Assembly (NCBI RefSeq): GCF_951793255.1
Contig: NZ_OX636706.1
Span: 1,897,001 to 1,961,000 of the forward strand
DNA length: 64,000 nucleotides
Direction: 5' to 3'
Source of the DNA: Desulfovibrio piger
Lineage (GTDB): Bacteria > Desulfobacterota > Desulfovibrionia > Desulfovibrionales > Desulfovibrionaceae
Both the position numbers and the translations under genes were made by a program. Shown piece after piece: positions 22,369 to 30,711 of this stretch; the stretch's first letter is position 1; every line of letters starts with the position of its first letter. The notes below the pieces were generated by a model. That model searched no databases, was not told where the DNA came from, and saw nothing but the letters and a program-made list of their open reading frames with translations.

Positions 22369-23631
22369 TTAGAACAGCTGCACGCCGCCCAGCCAGTGAT
22401 GGCAGACGCGGCCCTGCATCTCCCGGCCCAGGAAGGGAGTGTTGTAGCTCTTGGAGTACAGGGTCTCGCGGCTGACGGTCCACTTTTCTTCGGGATCGAA
22501 GAGGAAGAAGTCGGCCGGATCACCGGGCTCGAAGCGGTTGAGGGGCAGATTGAAGATCTCGGCCGGGCGCACGCTCCAGAGGCGGTGCAGGTCGGCCTCG
22601 CTGATGACGCCCTCGCGCACCAGCTGCCAGGTCAGGGTCAGGGCCAGATCCATGCCGGTGAAGCCGCAGGGGGCCTCGTCCAGGGTACGCTCCTTTTCAT
22701 GGGCGGCGTGGGGGGCGTGGTCGGTGGCCAGGATGTCGATGGTGCCGTCCTTGATGGCCCGGCGCAGGGCCTCGCGGTCTTCGGGGCGGCGCAGCGGCGG
22801 GCTGACCTTGGCGTTGGTGTTGTAGCCGTCCAGCGCGGATTCATCCAGCGTCAGGTAGTGGGGGCAGGTCTCGGCCGTGACCTTGACGCCGCGGGCCTTG
22901 CCCCAGGCGATGATGTCCACGGTCAGGGCGCTGGAGACGTGGGCGATGTGCACGGGCAGGTTCAGGTATTCGGCCAGCATGATGTCGCGGGCGGCCTGCA
23001 CGGCCTCGCCCACCGGGGGCTGGCCCTTGACGCCCAGGCTGCCGCTGAGGGGACCTTCGTTCATGACCCAGCCGCGGGCCAGGGTGCTGTCCTCACAGTG
23101 ATCGATGAAGGTCAGGCCCAGGTCGGCGCCGTATTCCATGACGCGGCGCAGCAGTTCGGTGCCGGGCATGGGACGGCCGTCATTGGAGATGGCCACGCAA
23201 CCGGCGTCCTTGAGCTCCTGCAGGGGGGCCATCTCTTCACCGGCCAGGCCCACGGTGGCGGCGGCGATGGGGCAGAGGCGCGGACCGTGGGGATGGGTCT
23301 GGGCGGCACGGTCCAGCATGAAACGGGTGACGCTGGCGTTGTCGTTGACGGGCTTGGTGTTGGCCATGCACATGACCGAACCGAAACCGCCGCGGGCGGC
23401 GGCTTCCAGGCCGGTGTTGATGTCTTCCTTGTATTCGAAGCCGGGCTCGCGCAGGTGGACGTGGGCGTCCACCATGCTGGGCATGAGGATCAGGCCGCGG
23501 GCGTCCACGATCTGGCTGCCTTCGGGCGCGGCGTGATGGCCGGCGGGGGTCATGGTCACGATCTTGCCGTCCCGCACCAGCAGGTCAACGGGGGCGTCCA
23601 GGTGACGGGCGTTCTTGATGCACAGGGTCAT
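22369..23631 (-). CDS. pyrC: Dihydroorotase (class I)
   Basis: A 420-residue zinc amidohydrolase that cyclises carbamoyl aspartate to dihydroorotate, the third step of pyrimidine synthesis. Metal ligands and substrate contacts are evident: DAHVHLREPG with His57 and His59, MANTKPVND, the CEDS stretch, HIAHVSS and ATDHAPH with the catalytic aspartate. Length and motif spacing are those of the class I enzymes that often pair with aspartate carbamoyltransferase. Its ATG follows the pyrB TAA with no gap (TAAATG), so translation of the pair is coupled. A strong terminator follows. Confidence 0.97.
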   Translation of the reverse strand: MTLCIKNARHLDAPVDLLVRDGKIVTMTPAGHHAAPEGSQIVDARGLILMPSMVDAHVHLREPGFEYKEDINTGLEAAARGGFGSVMCMANTKPVNDNASVTRFMLDRAAQTHPHGPRLCPIAAATVGLAGEEMAPLQELKDAGCVAISNDGRPMPGTELLRRVMEYGADLGLTFIDHCEDSTLARGWVMNEGPLSGSLGVKGQPPVGEAVQAARDIMLAEYLNLPVHIAHVSSALTVDIIAWGKARGVKVTAETCPHYLTLDESALDGYNTNAKVSPPLRRPEDREALRRAIKDGTIDILATDHAPHAAHEKERTLDEAPCGFTGMDLALTLTWQLVREGVISEADLHRLWSVRPAEIFNLPLNRFEPGDPADFFLFDPEEKWTVSRETLYSKSYNTPFLGREMQGRVCHHWLGGVQLF

Positions 23632-24585
23632 TTAGCAACCTCCATCGTTACGGGTGGCCAGCAGGTAGAGGACGGCCATGCGGGTGGCCACACCGGACGC
23701 CACCTGATCGAGGACCAGGCTGCGCGGGTCGTCGGCCACGTCGTTGGAAATCTCCAGCCCGCGGTTCATGGGGCCGGGATGCAGGACCTTCACGCCGGGG
23801 TGGGTGAGTTCCAGATGACGTTCGGTCAGGCAGAAGCGGCGGGAATATTCGGCCAGGTCGGGCAGCAGGCCTGCCTGCTGGCGTTCCAGCTGCAGGCGCA
23901 GGCACATGACGGCGTCGGTATCGCGCACGGCCTGGTTGAGGTCGCCGTACACGTCCACGGGCCAGGATTCCACACCGGCGGGCAGCAGGGTGCGCGGCGC
24001 GCACAGGCGCACCTTGGCGCCCAGCATGGTGAGCAGGTGCACGTTGGAGCGGGCCACGCGGCTGTGGGCGATGTCGCCCAGGATGAGCACCTGCTTGCCG
24101 GCAAAGGCATCGCCCCAGACCTGCCGCAGGGCGAAGCTGTCCAGCAGGGCCTGGGTGGGATGGGCATGCCAGCCGTCACCGCCGTTGACGATGCCGCAGG
24201 AGACACGCTCGGCCAGGAACTGGGCCGCGCCGCTGCTGGGATGACGGATGACGATGACGTCAGGCCCCATGGCCTGCAGGGTCAGGGCCGTGTCCTTGAG
24301 GCTCTCGCCCTTGTTGAGGCTGGAACCGGACTTGGCCAGGGAGTAGGTGTCGGCGGAAAGGCGCTTGCCGGCCACATCGAAAGACGTCTTGGTGCGGGTG
24401 CTGTTCTCTACGAAGAAGAGCACCACGGTCTTGCCCTTGAGGGTAGGCACCTTTTTGACGGGTCTCAGGTTGATTTCCTGGAAACTGGCGGCCACGTTCA
24501 GCAGGTGACGCACGTCCTGTGCGTCGAGCTGGGTGACGTCCAGCAGGTCTTTGTGCGGCCAGCGGTACGTAGTATCTGTAGTCAT
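23632..24585 (-). CDS. pyrB: Aspartate carbamoyltransferase, catalytic subunit
   Basis: A 317-residue enzyme that condenses carbamoyl phosphate and aspartate, the committed step of pyrimidine synthesis. The carbamoyl-phosphate loop [10 protein letters not shown] (residues 61-70) and the HPTQALLDS motif (142-150) are intact, in clear contrast to the pseudoenzyme at 5516-6382. C-terminal HPGPMNRG binds aspartate. No pyrI regulatory subunit follows; pyrC does. The gene starts 20 bases downstream of a U-run terminator that belongs to its own leader, so expression is likely set by attenuation. Confidence 0.97.
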   Translation of the reverse strand: MTTDTTYRWPHKDLLDVTQLDAQDVRHLLNVAASFQEINLRPVKKVPTLKGKTVVLFFVENSTRTKTSFDVAGKRLSADTYSLAKSGSSLNKGESLKDTALTLQAMGPDVIVIRHPSSGAAQFLAERVSCGIVNGGDGWHAHPTQALLDSFALRQVWGDAFAGKQVLILGDIAHSRVARSNVHLLTMLGAKVRLCAPRTLLPAGVESWPVDVYGDLNQAVRDTDAVMCLRLQLERQQAGLLPDLAEYSRRFCLTERHLELTHPGVKVLHPGPMNRGLEISNDVADDPRSLVLDQVASGVATRMAVLYLLATRNDGGC

Positions 24586-24605
24586 GGCGTCGTGGGGTTG
24601 CAGGA

Positions 24606-24713
24606 TTAAAAAAAAGCCCGCTCAACGGCGGGACAAAAGAAAAACCGGGCAGAACCCCTGCGAACGGCGTTCACAGGGCGCAGATCACCGCGGTACGTTG
24701 CCAGACATTTCAT
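24606..24713 (-). CDS. Putative pyrB leader peptide
   Basis: A 35-codon frame too short for ordinary gene calling. It starts with ATG at 24713, encodes [10 protein letters not shown] and, near its end, [16 protein letters not shown], and its TAA (24608-24606) is formed by the end of the terminator's own U-run. The end resembles the E. coli pyrBI leader peptide, whose tail reads GAFFCPGVRR. In E. coli a ribosome that follows polymerase closely through the U-rich pause opens the terminator when UTP is scarce. Here the FFFC codons are the U-rich tract directly before the stem. Only a weak AGG precedes the ATG; a TTTACA-N17-TAGGTT promoter match (24749-24721) would start transcription almost at the ATG, so promoter and start remain open. 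Confidence 0.5.
   Translation of the reverse strand: MKCLATYRGDLRPVNAVRRGSARFFFCPAVERAFF
24608..24632 (-). terminator. Attenuator in the pyrB leader
   Basis: On the minus strand CCCGC (24632-24628), loop CGTTGA, GCGGG (24621-24617), then C and eight T. It lies between the intergenic promoter region and pyrB, with no upstream gene to terminate, so it must act on pyrBC itself. A second hairpin (24656-24678, ten pairs including one U-G) and a U-rich tract lie just before it. Confidence 0.75.
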
Positions 24714-24761
24714 GGGGGCAAACCTAGACGCTGCCGGGCGCTTTGTAAAGCAAAAAGTCAG

Positions 24762-24790
24762 TTGACGCTTTGGGGGGCTTTGTCTACTTT
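24762..24790 (+). promoter_or_regulatory. Candidate promoter of the TauE/SafE gene
   Basis: TTGACG (24762-24767), a 17-base spacer and TACTTT (24785-24790), followed by a leader of about 150 bases with several GC-rich self-complementary stretches. Confidence 0.5.
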
Positions 24791-24944
24791 CTTGAGGTAT
24801 TGCGCCGGACCAGCGGCAGGTGTCCGGTGCCTGTCCCGGGGGCGTGACGGGGCCCGTGGCCCCACGCCTTTTTGTTTTTTCTGCCGTTTCGTACCGCGAT
24901 CGCGCCTCCGGGCACGACCTGCGCTGCCATGGAGGAAGGTCGTC

Positions 24945-25742
24945 ATGCTCGTTTCAATCCTTGTCTATTTGTGCTGCGGCGCCGTGGCCGGTGTGCTTGC
25001 CGGTCTGCTGGGCGTGGGCGGCGGTATCGTCATCGTGCCCATGATGGTGGCGGTCTTTCCCAGTCAGGGCATCCCGGCCGAATATGTGCAGCAGATAGCC
25101 CTGGGCACCTCGCTGGCCAGCATCATGATCACGTCCATCGCCAGCAGCCGGGCCCACCACAAACGCGGCGCCGTCCACTGGGACATCTTCCGCAACATCA
25201 CGCCCGGCATCCTGCTGGGCACCTTCCTGGGCGGTCTGGTGGCCACCCACATGCCGACCCTGTTCCTGAAGGTCTTCTTCATCTGCTTCCTGGGCTTTGT
25301 GTCCCTGCAGATGCTGTCCAACTACCGTCCCCCGGCCAGTCGTGAGATGCCCGGCGCCCTGGGCACCGCCGGTGTGGGCGGCGTCATCGGCCTCATCTCC
25401 AGTTTCGTGGGTATCGGCGGCGGGACGCTCTCCGTGCCGTTCATGAGCTTCTGCAACGTGCCTCTGCATCACGCCGTGGGCACCTCGGCCGCCATCGGCT
25501 TCCCCATCGCCGTGGCCGGTACGCTGGGCTATATCGTGGGCGGCTGGAATGCCCCCGGCCTGCCCGCCGGCTGTGTGGGCTTCGTGAACCTGATGGCCTT
25601 TTTCGGCATCGCTGCCGCCAGCTTCATGACGGCCCCCATCGGTGCCAGGCTTTCCCACTCCCTGCCCACGGCCAAGCTCAAGAAGGGCTTTGCCGTCTTC
25701 CTCATCATCGTGGCCCTGCGCATGCTGGTGGGCCTGTTCTAG
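24945..25742 (+). CDS. TauE/SafE-family membrane transporter
   Basis: A 265-residue, strongly hydrophobic inner-membrane protein with about eight predicted transmembrane segments. The family is an internal duplication, and both halves show the hallmark glycine motif: AGLLGVGGGIVIVPMM near residue 20 and SSFVGIGGGTLSVPFM in the middle. Members export sulfite, sulfoacetate or other sulfur-containing anions; in a sulfate reducer a role in sulfur-anion or sulfonate transport is plausible but the substrate cannot be read from sequence. The ATG at 24945 follows GGAGG by nine bases. It is divergent from pyrB and may form a unit with the YitT-family gene 170 bases downstream. Confidence 0.88.
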   Translation: MLVSILVYLCCGAVAGVLAGLLGVGGGIVIVPMMVAVFPSQGIPAEYVQQIALGTSLASIMITSIASSRAHHKRGAVHWDIFRNITPGILLGTFLGGLVATHMPTLFLKVFFICFLGFVSLQMLSNYRPPASREMPGALGTAGVGGVIGLISSFVGIGGGTLSVPFMSFCNVPLHHAVGTSAAIGFPIAVAGTLGYIVGGWNAPGLPAGCVGFVNLMAFFGIAAASFMTAPIGARLSHSLPTAKLKKGFAVFLIIVALRMLVGLF

Positions 25743-25913
25743 GATCATCCCCGGGCGGACCGGGACCGTCACCGTTTCGGGGCCTCGCGTCCCTGCCGAG
25801 GCCGTCGTGCTCTTTTGCGGAGCGCGGCGGCCTTGGACGGAACGGGCCTGTCCGTCCTTGTTTCAAGGCTGGCACGCGGCCTTCCACCGTAACCATTTCG
25901 AATCGGGAGACCC

Positions 25914-26777
25914 ATGAAGCTGAAAACATACAATAACAGGCTCGCTGAGTCCGTCTGGTGGAACCTGCTCTGGCTGACCATCGGCGCCTTTTTCGTCACC
26001 GTATGCGTCAAGAGCGTCGTGGCTTCGCACGCCATGCTGGCGGGCGGTGTCCTGGGCATGGCCCTGCTGGTGTTCTACAATACCGGCCTGCTGACGCCCC
26101 TGATCTGGTATCTGGTGCTCTCCATCCCCATCTGGGTCTGGGGCTGGTTCTTCGTGGGGCGCCGCTTCTTGCTCTATACGGCCTACGGCACCATCTGCAC
26201 CACCATCTTCGGCATGTTCGTGGACTTCCAGATCCCCATCAACAACGAGGTCTACGCCGCCGTGGTGGCCGGGGTGCTGCACGGCACCGGCGTGGGCATG
26301 ATGCTGCGCACCCTGGGCAGCGGCGGCGGTACGGACATCATCGCCGTGGCCCTGAAACAGCGCTGGAACATCCCCATCGGGCAGTTCAGCTTTGCGGTCA
26401 ACATCTGCATCTTCCTGGTGGGCGCGTTCAGCCTGTCGCTGGACATCATCATCGCGTCCACCATCATGATGTTCATCTCGGCCAATACGCTGGAGTATGT
26501 GGTGGGCCTGTTCAACCACCGCAAGCTGGTGATGATCATTTCCGAGAAGGGCGAGGAGGTCAGCGAGGCCATCCTGGCCAGCGAGCGCTTCGGCGTGACC
26601 CTGATCCGGGGCAAGGGCGCCTATTCCGGCGGCGACAGGGAGATCCTGCTCACCGTCACCAACAACGTGGCCCTCAAGCGTCTGGAAAACCTGGTCTTCA
26701 TGGTGGACCCCAAGGCCCTGTTCGTGGTGGAGAACACCTTTTACGTGTCCGGCGGACAATTCTCGCGCCGGAATTGA
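25914..26777 (+). CDS. YitT-family membrane protein with C-terminal DUF2179 domain
   Basis: A 287-residue protein with five or six transmembrane segments in residues about 15-190, including VYAAVVAGVLHGTGVGMMLR and the conserved GSGGGTDIIAVALKQRW, followed by a cytoplasmic domain of about 80 residues (KLVMIISEKGEEVSEAIL to FVVENTFYVSGGQF) typical of DUF2179. The function of YitT proteins is unknown; the soluble domain resembles ligand-binding regulatory domains. It precedes the amidohydrolase gene by only six bases and so shares its transcript. Confidence 0.88.
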   Translation: MKLKTYNNRLAESVWWNLLWLTIGAFFVTVCVKSVVASHAMLAGGVLGMALLVFYNTGLLTPLIWYLVLSIPIWVWGWFFVGRRFLLYTAYGTICTTIFGMFVDFQIPINNEVYAAVVAGVLHGTGVGMMLRTLGSGGGTDIIAVALKQRWNIPIGQFSFAVNICIFLVGAFSLSLDIIIASTIMMFISANTLEYVVGLFNHRKLVMIISEKGEEVSEAILASERFGVTLIRGKGAYSGGDREILLTVTNNVALKRLENLVFMVDPKALFVVENTFYVSGGQFSRRN

Positions 26778-26783
26778 TGCCCT

Positions 26784-27986
26784 ATGCTGCAAGAACATGA
26801 CGACCGGCTCCGCATCATCCGCGCCCGGACCATCCTGGATATGCTCGGGGAGCGCCCCGCCACGGGCCGCGACCTTTTCCGCCCCCTCAAGGGCCTGGAC
26901 AATGCGGCGCTGCTGGTACGCGGCGGCCGCGTCCTGGACGTGCTGCCCTGGAAGAGCGTGCGCGTGCCTGCCGGGACCCCGGTGACGGACATGGGCGACG
27001 TGACCCTGATGCCCGGCAGCATCAATGCCCACTGCCATCTGCAATTGTCGCATACGGCGGGCCGGACGTTGTTCGGCGCGGGCTTCACGGCCTGGCTGCG
27101 CAGCCTCATCGCCCTGTTGCGCGAAGAGCATGACGGCACGGCCCTGATCGGGGCCTGCCGGGACATGGCCGCGGCGGGCACGGCCCATGTGGGCGATTAT
27201 GCCGGGGACGGCCTGCTGGCGGTGGATGCCGCCGTGCGGGCGGAAGGCATGGGCGTGACCCATTTTTGCGAGTGGTTCGGCGGCCAGGCCCCCTTCATCG
27301 ACGACGGGCGTCCCTGGCCGCCGCGCTGCCGTGCCCTGCTGGAAGGCCGGCCGGAAGTGGCCGGGCGCTGTGCTCCGGCCGGGCACGCCCTGTATTCCAC
27401 GGATGCCCGCGTGTTGCAGGATGCGCGGCAGTGGTGCCGTCTGAAGGGGTGTCCCTTCGCCCTGCATCTGGCGGAATCCGAGGACGAGACGCGCCTGCTG
27501 CTTGACGGCGAGGGCCCCCTGTGGGACTGCTACCGGGGCATGGTGCTGCCGGAAGACTGGGCCGTGCCGCATCTGCGACCTGTGGCCTATGCCCGGCGTC
27601 TCGATCTGCTGGGCCCGGGCACGCTGGCCGTGCACGGCGTGCAGCTGGAGCCCGCCGAAGTGACGGCCCTGGCCGCCAGCGGCAGCGCCCTGTGCCTGTG
27701 CCCCCGTTCCAACGAATATCTGGCCGTGGGCACGGCGCCCGTGGCCGCGCTGCTGGAGTCCGGCCTGCTGTGCTGTCTGGGCACGGACGGCCTCAGCTCC
27801 AACACGGATCTGGATGTGCGTCAGGAAGCTGTTTTTTTGCGCGAAAGGCTGGACGTTGCCCCGCAGGCCCTGATACGGTGCCTCACTGTGAACGGGGCCG
27901 CCGCACTGGGCCTTGCCGGATACGGGCGTCTCGAACCCGGGAGCAGGGCCGTTTTCAGTGTGCTGCCTGAAAGCCTCTCCATCTGA
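26784..27986 (+). CDS. Amidohydrolase, deaminase type
   Basis: A 400-residue metal-dependent hydrolase of the cytosine deaminase/TrzN branch. The metal-binding HCHLQLS (His83 and His85), the HLAESEDE segment, HGVQL and GTDGLSSNTDLD with the catalytic aspartate are all present. The HCHLQLS ... GAGFTAWLRSLI opening recalls enzymes annotated as aminodeoxyfutalosine deaminase in the futalosine route to menaquinone, which is a reasonable but unproven guess for this organism; guanine or methylthioadenosine deaminase activities are alternatives. It follows the YitT gene by six bases. The C-terminus (YGRLEPGSRAVFSVLPE) is complete. Confidence 0.75.
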   Translation: MLQEHDDRLRIIRARTILDMLGERPATGRDLFRPLKGLDNAALLVRGGRVLDVLPWKSVRVPAGTPVTDMGDVTLMPGSINAHCHLQLSHTAGRTLFGAGFTAWLRSLIALLREEHDGTALIGACRDMAAAGTAHVGDYAGDGLLAVDAAVRAEGMGVTHFCEWFGGQAPFIDDGRPWPPRCRALLEGRPEVAGRCAPAGHALYSTDARVLQDARQWCRLKGCPFALHLAESEDETRLLLDGEGPLWDCYRGMVLPEDWAVPHLRPVAYARRLDLLGPGTLAVHGVQLEPAEVTALAASGSALCLCPRSNEYLAVGTAPVAALLESGLLCCLGTDGLSSNTDLDVRQEAVFLRERLDVAPQALIRCLTVNGAAALGLAGYGRLEPGSRAVFSVLPESLSI

Positions 27987-28081
27987 TCCCATGCTATTTC
28001 GGCCGGTATGTCTCCGGCCTTCCACGACAGTTGTCCTTCATATTCACCGAATCATCAGAACGAGCAATAACGGGAAAGGTT

Positions 28082-28420
28082 ATGAGCGAAGCAATCCTTG
28101 ACTGGAAGGAAGCCATGGCGCGCGTGGATACCACGCGCGGGCTCTATGTGAAGCTGCTGCGAAACTTCATCGAGACGGAACGGGACACCCCCGTCAGGGT
28201 CTCGGTAGCGCTGAAGAACTGTCAGCAGGAAGAAGCCCGCGCCATGGTCCATGCCACGCGTGAAGCTGCCGCCGAACTGGGCGGCAAGGCGCTGGCGGCG
28301 GTCGCGCTGGAGCTTGAGATGGCCATCAAGGCCGGTGCGGACACCACGGTGGCCCTGCACCGTTTCGACAGCATCACCACGGATACCCTGGTGGCCATGG
28401 CCACGGTGGCCGCACAATAA
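28082..28420 (+). CDS. Hpt-like phosphotransfer domain protein
   Basis: A 112-residue, all-helical protein. Its opening DWKEAMARVDTTRGLYVKLL and the helix EEARAMVHATREAAAELGGK match the histidine phosphotransfer (Hpt) domain of phosphorelays, with His57 as the candidate phosphorylation site. The usual HSLKG context is altered to HATRE, so phosphotransfer activity is uncertain and it might instead be a degenerate binding domain. No kinase or response regulator gene adjoins it. The start at 28082 follows GGGAAAGG at good distance. A terminator separates it from livJ. Confidence 0.7.
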   Translation: MSEAILDWKEAMARVDTTRGLYVKLLRNFIETERDTPVRVSVALKNCQQEEARAMVHATREAAAELGGKALAAVALELEMAIKAGADTTVALHRFDSITTDTLVAMATVAAQ

Positions 28421-28507
28421 ACAGATGTTTTTCCGCCCGTCCCCCGCATCCCTGATGCCGGGAGGGGCAAAAAAGTCCTTTTTTTTCCATCGTTGCAACT
28501 GTCGTGG

Positions 28508-28557
28508 AAGGCCCTTTCCGCCCCGGACGGGGAAAGAGGAAAGGGCTTTTTCTTTTG
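28508..28557 (+). terminator. Intrinsic terminator after the Hpt-like gene
   Basis: GCCCTTTCC (from 28511) pairs with GGAAAGGGC (28538-28546) around an inner GC-rich hairpin, followed by TTTTTCTTTT. Confidence 0.85.
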
Positions 28558-28614
28558 TACGTTTTGGGATATGCTGTCCGCTTACAACAACTCGTACCTT
28601 TGGGAGAGTACCTT

Positions 28615-29730
28615 ATGAAAAAGCTCGGGCTTTTGCTGGGAGTGGTAGCCTTGCTTGTGCCTTCGCTGGTTCTGGCGGGCGACATCAAGATCGGTCTGAT
28701 GTGTCCGTTGACGGGCAAATGGGCCTCCGAAGGGCAGGACATGAAAAATATCGTGAGCCTGCTCGTGGATGAAACCAATGCCAAGGGCGGCATCAACGGC
28801 AGCAAGGTGGAACTGGTGGTGGAAGACGACGCCGGTGACCCGCGCACCGCTGCCCTGGCGGCCCAGAAGCTGGCTTCCGCCGGTGTGGTGGCCGTCATCG
28901 GCACCTACGGCTCCGCCGTGACCGAAGCCACCCAGAACATCCTGGCCGAATCCGAGCTGGTGCAGATCGGTACCGGCTCCACCAGCGTGCGCCTGACCGA
29001 GAAGGGCCTGCCGCTCTTCTTCCGCACCTGCCCGCGTGACGACGCCCAGGGCAAGGCCGCTGCCGCCGCCATCATCAAGGCCGGCTACAAGAAGGTGGCC
29101 CTGCTGCACGACAACTCCTCCTATGCCAAGGGCCTGGCCGAAGAAAGCCAGGCGGCCCTGGAAAAAGCCGGTGTGAAGATCATCTTCTACGATGCCCTGA
29201 CCCCCGGCGAACGTGACTACACCGCCATCCTGACCAAGCTGAAGGCCGCCAACCCCGACCTGATCTTCTTCACCGGCTACTACCCCGAAACGGGCATGCT
29301 GCTGCGCCAGAAGAAGGAAATGGGCTGGGACGTGCCCATGATGGGCGGTGACGCCGCCAACCATCAGGACCTGGTCAAGATCGCCGGTCCCGAAGCCGCT
29401 GCCGGTTACGTCTTCGTGAGCCCGCCGCTGCCGCAGGACATGGATACCGACGAGGCCAAGAACTTCCTGAAGGCCTTCAAGGACCGTTACAAGACCGTGC
29501 CCGTCTCCGTGTGGGCCGTGCTGGCCGGTGACGCCTACAAGGTGCTCGAGGCCGCCATCGCCAAGGGCAACGACGATCCCGAAAAGATCGCCGAATGGCT
29601 CAAGCAGCTCAAGGAACTGCCCACTCTGTCCGGCAAGATGGGCTTTGACGAAAAGGGCGACCGTGTGGGTGATTTCTACCGCATCTACAAGGTGAACAAC
29701 GCAGGCAAGTTCGAGCTCCAGGCTCGATAG
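28615..29730 (+). CDS. livJ: Branched-chain amino acid ABC transporter, substrate-binding protein
   Basis: A 371-residue periplasmic binding protein of the Leu/Ile/Val type. Residues 1-21 are a clear Sec signal peptide (MKKLGLLLGVVALLVPSLVLA). The mature protein starts GDIKIGLMCPLTGKWASEGQ and contains GGINGSKVELVVEDDAGDP and VVAVIGTYGSAVTEA, the usual Peripla_BP_6 pattern. Ligand could be branched-chain or other amino acids or amides; this cannot be resolved. A GGGAG site precedes the ATG. It heads a five-gene operon, livJHMGF, and lies downstream of a strong terminator, so it should have its own promoter in the short gap. Confidence 0.93.
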   Translation: MKKLGLLLGVVALLVPSLVLAGDIKIGLMCPLTGKWASEGQDMKNIVSLLVDETNAKGGINGSKVELVVEDDAGDPRTAALAAQKLASAGVVAVIGTYGSAVTEATQNILAESELVQIGTGSTSVRLTEKGLPLFFRTCPRDDAQGKAAAAAIIKAGYKKVALLHDNSSYAKGLAEESQAALEKAGVKIIFYDALTPGERDYTAILTKLKAANPDLIFFTGYYPETGMLLRQKKEMGWDVPMMGGDAANHQDLVKIAGPEAAAGYVFVSPPLPQDMDTDEAKNFLKAFKDRYKTVPVSVWAVLAGDAYKVLEAAIAKGNDDPEKIAEWLKQLKELPTLSGKMGFDEKGDRVGDFYRIYKVNNAGKFELQAR

Positions 29731-29805
29731 AAAAGTCATCCGAAGCGGGGCGGCGGGCAGTGAACGCCGCCCCGCAAACTGCGCCGTGGGGCGCATGACC
29801 GAGAC

Positions 29806-30711
29806 ATGGAACAGTTTTTTCAACAACTTTTGAACGGCCTTGCCGTGGGCGGCATCTACGCGCTGGTGGCCCTGGGCTACACCATGGTCTATGGCGTGCT
29901 CAAGCTCATCAACTTCGCGCATGGCGACCTGTTCACCATCGGCGCCTATCTGGGCCTGACCCTGCTGGTGAGCTGCAACCTGGCGGGCATGCTGCCGCCG
30001 GTGGTGGCCGTGCTGGCGGTCTTCATCATGGTGGGCATCATGGTGGCCATCATCGGCTGCCTGCTGGAGCGCGCCGCCTATCGCCCCCTGCGCAAGGCCG
30101 GGCGCCTTTCGGCCGTGGTGTCCGCCCTGGGCGCTTCCATCTTTTTCCAGAACGCCGTCATGCTGGTCTACGGCGCGCGCTTCTACGTTTATCCCGACTG
30201 GCTGCGACCGGACTTCACCGTTGACCTTTTCGGCATCGCCGTCCCCGGCGTGCGCCTGATGGTCATCGCGGCCAGCGTTATCCTGATGCTGGCCCTGTGG
30301 GCCTTCATCCAGCGCACCCGTATCGGCGCGGCCGTGCGTGCCGTGGCCATCGACCAGGGCGCTGCCCGCCTCATGGGCATCAACGTGGACCGCATCATCT
30401 CCCTGGTCTTCTTCATCGGTCCCGGCCTGGGCGGCGCAGCCGGCCTCATGGTGGGCATCTACTACGGCCAGATCGACTTCACCATGGGCTGGTCCTACGG
30501 CCTCAAGGCCTTCACCGCCGCCATCCTGGGCGGTATCGGCAACATCCCCGGCGCCATGATCGGCGGCCTGCTGCTGGGCGTCATCGAAGCCCTGGCCGCC
30601 GGCTACATCGCCATCGCCTGGAAGGATGCCATCGCCTTCACGGTGCTGATCCTCATCCTGATCATCCGTCCCACGGGCATCCTGGGCGAAAGGACGGCCG
30701 ACAAGCTATGA
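29806..30711 (+). CDS. livH: Branched-chain amino acid ABC transporter, permease LivH
   Basis: A 301-residue inner-membrane permease with about eight hydrophobic segments. It opens with the LivH signature GLAVGGIYALVALGYTMVYG ... INFAHGDLFTIGAY and has the conserved cytoplasmic loop RTRIGAAVRAVAIDQGAARLMGI-like segment and GGIGNIPGAMIGGLLLGVIE near the end. It pairs with LivM to form the membrane channel. Its stop codon overlaps the livM start (ATGA). Confidence 0.95.
   Translation: MEQFFQQLLNGLAVGGIYALVALGYTMVYGVLKLINFAHGDLFTIGAYLGLTLLVSCNLAGMLPPVVAVLAVFIMVGIMVAIIGCLLERAAYRPLRKAGRLSAVVSALGASIFFQNAVMLVYGARFYVYPDWLRPDFTVDLFGIAVPGVRLMVIAASVILMLALWAFIQRTRIGAAVRAVAIDQGAARLMGINVDRIISLVFFIGPGLGGAAGLMVGIYYGQIDFTMGWSYGLKAFTAAILGGIGNIPGAMIGGLLLGVIEALAAGYIAIAWKDAIAFTVLILILIIRPTGILGERTADKL

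Noticed and set aside
21995-22372. A 125-codon plus-strand frame in the AT-richer patch
   Set aside because: Composition is unlike a protein, there is no start signal, and it runs through the pyrC terminator.
24721-24749. TTTACA-N17-TAGGTT as a firm pyrB promoter
   Set aside because: The match is imperfect and would start transcription almost on the leader ATG; kept only as a possibility within the leader discussion.
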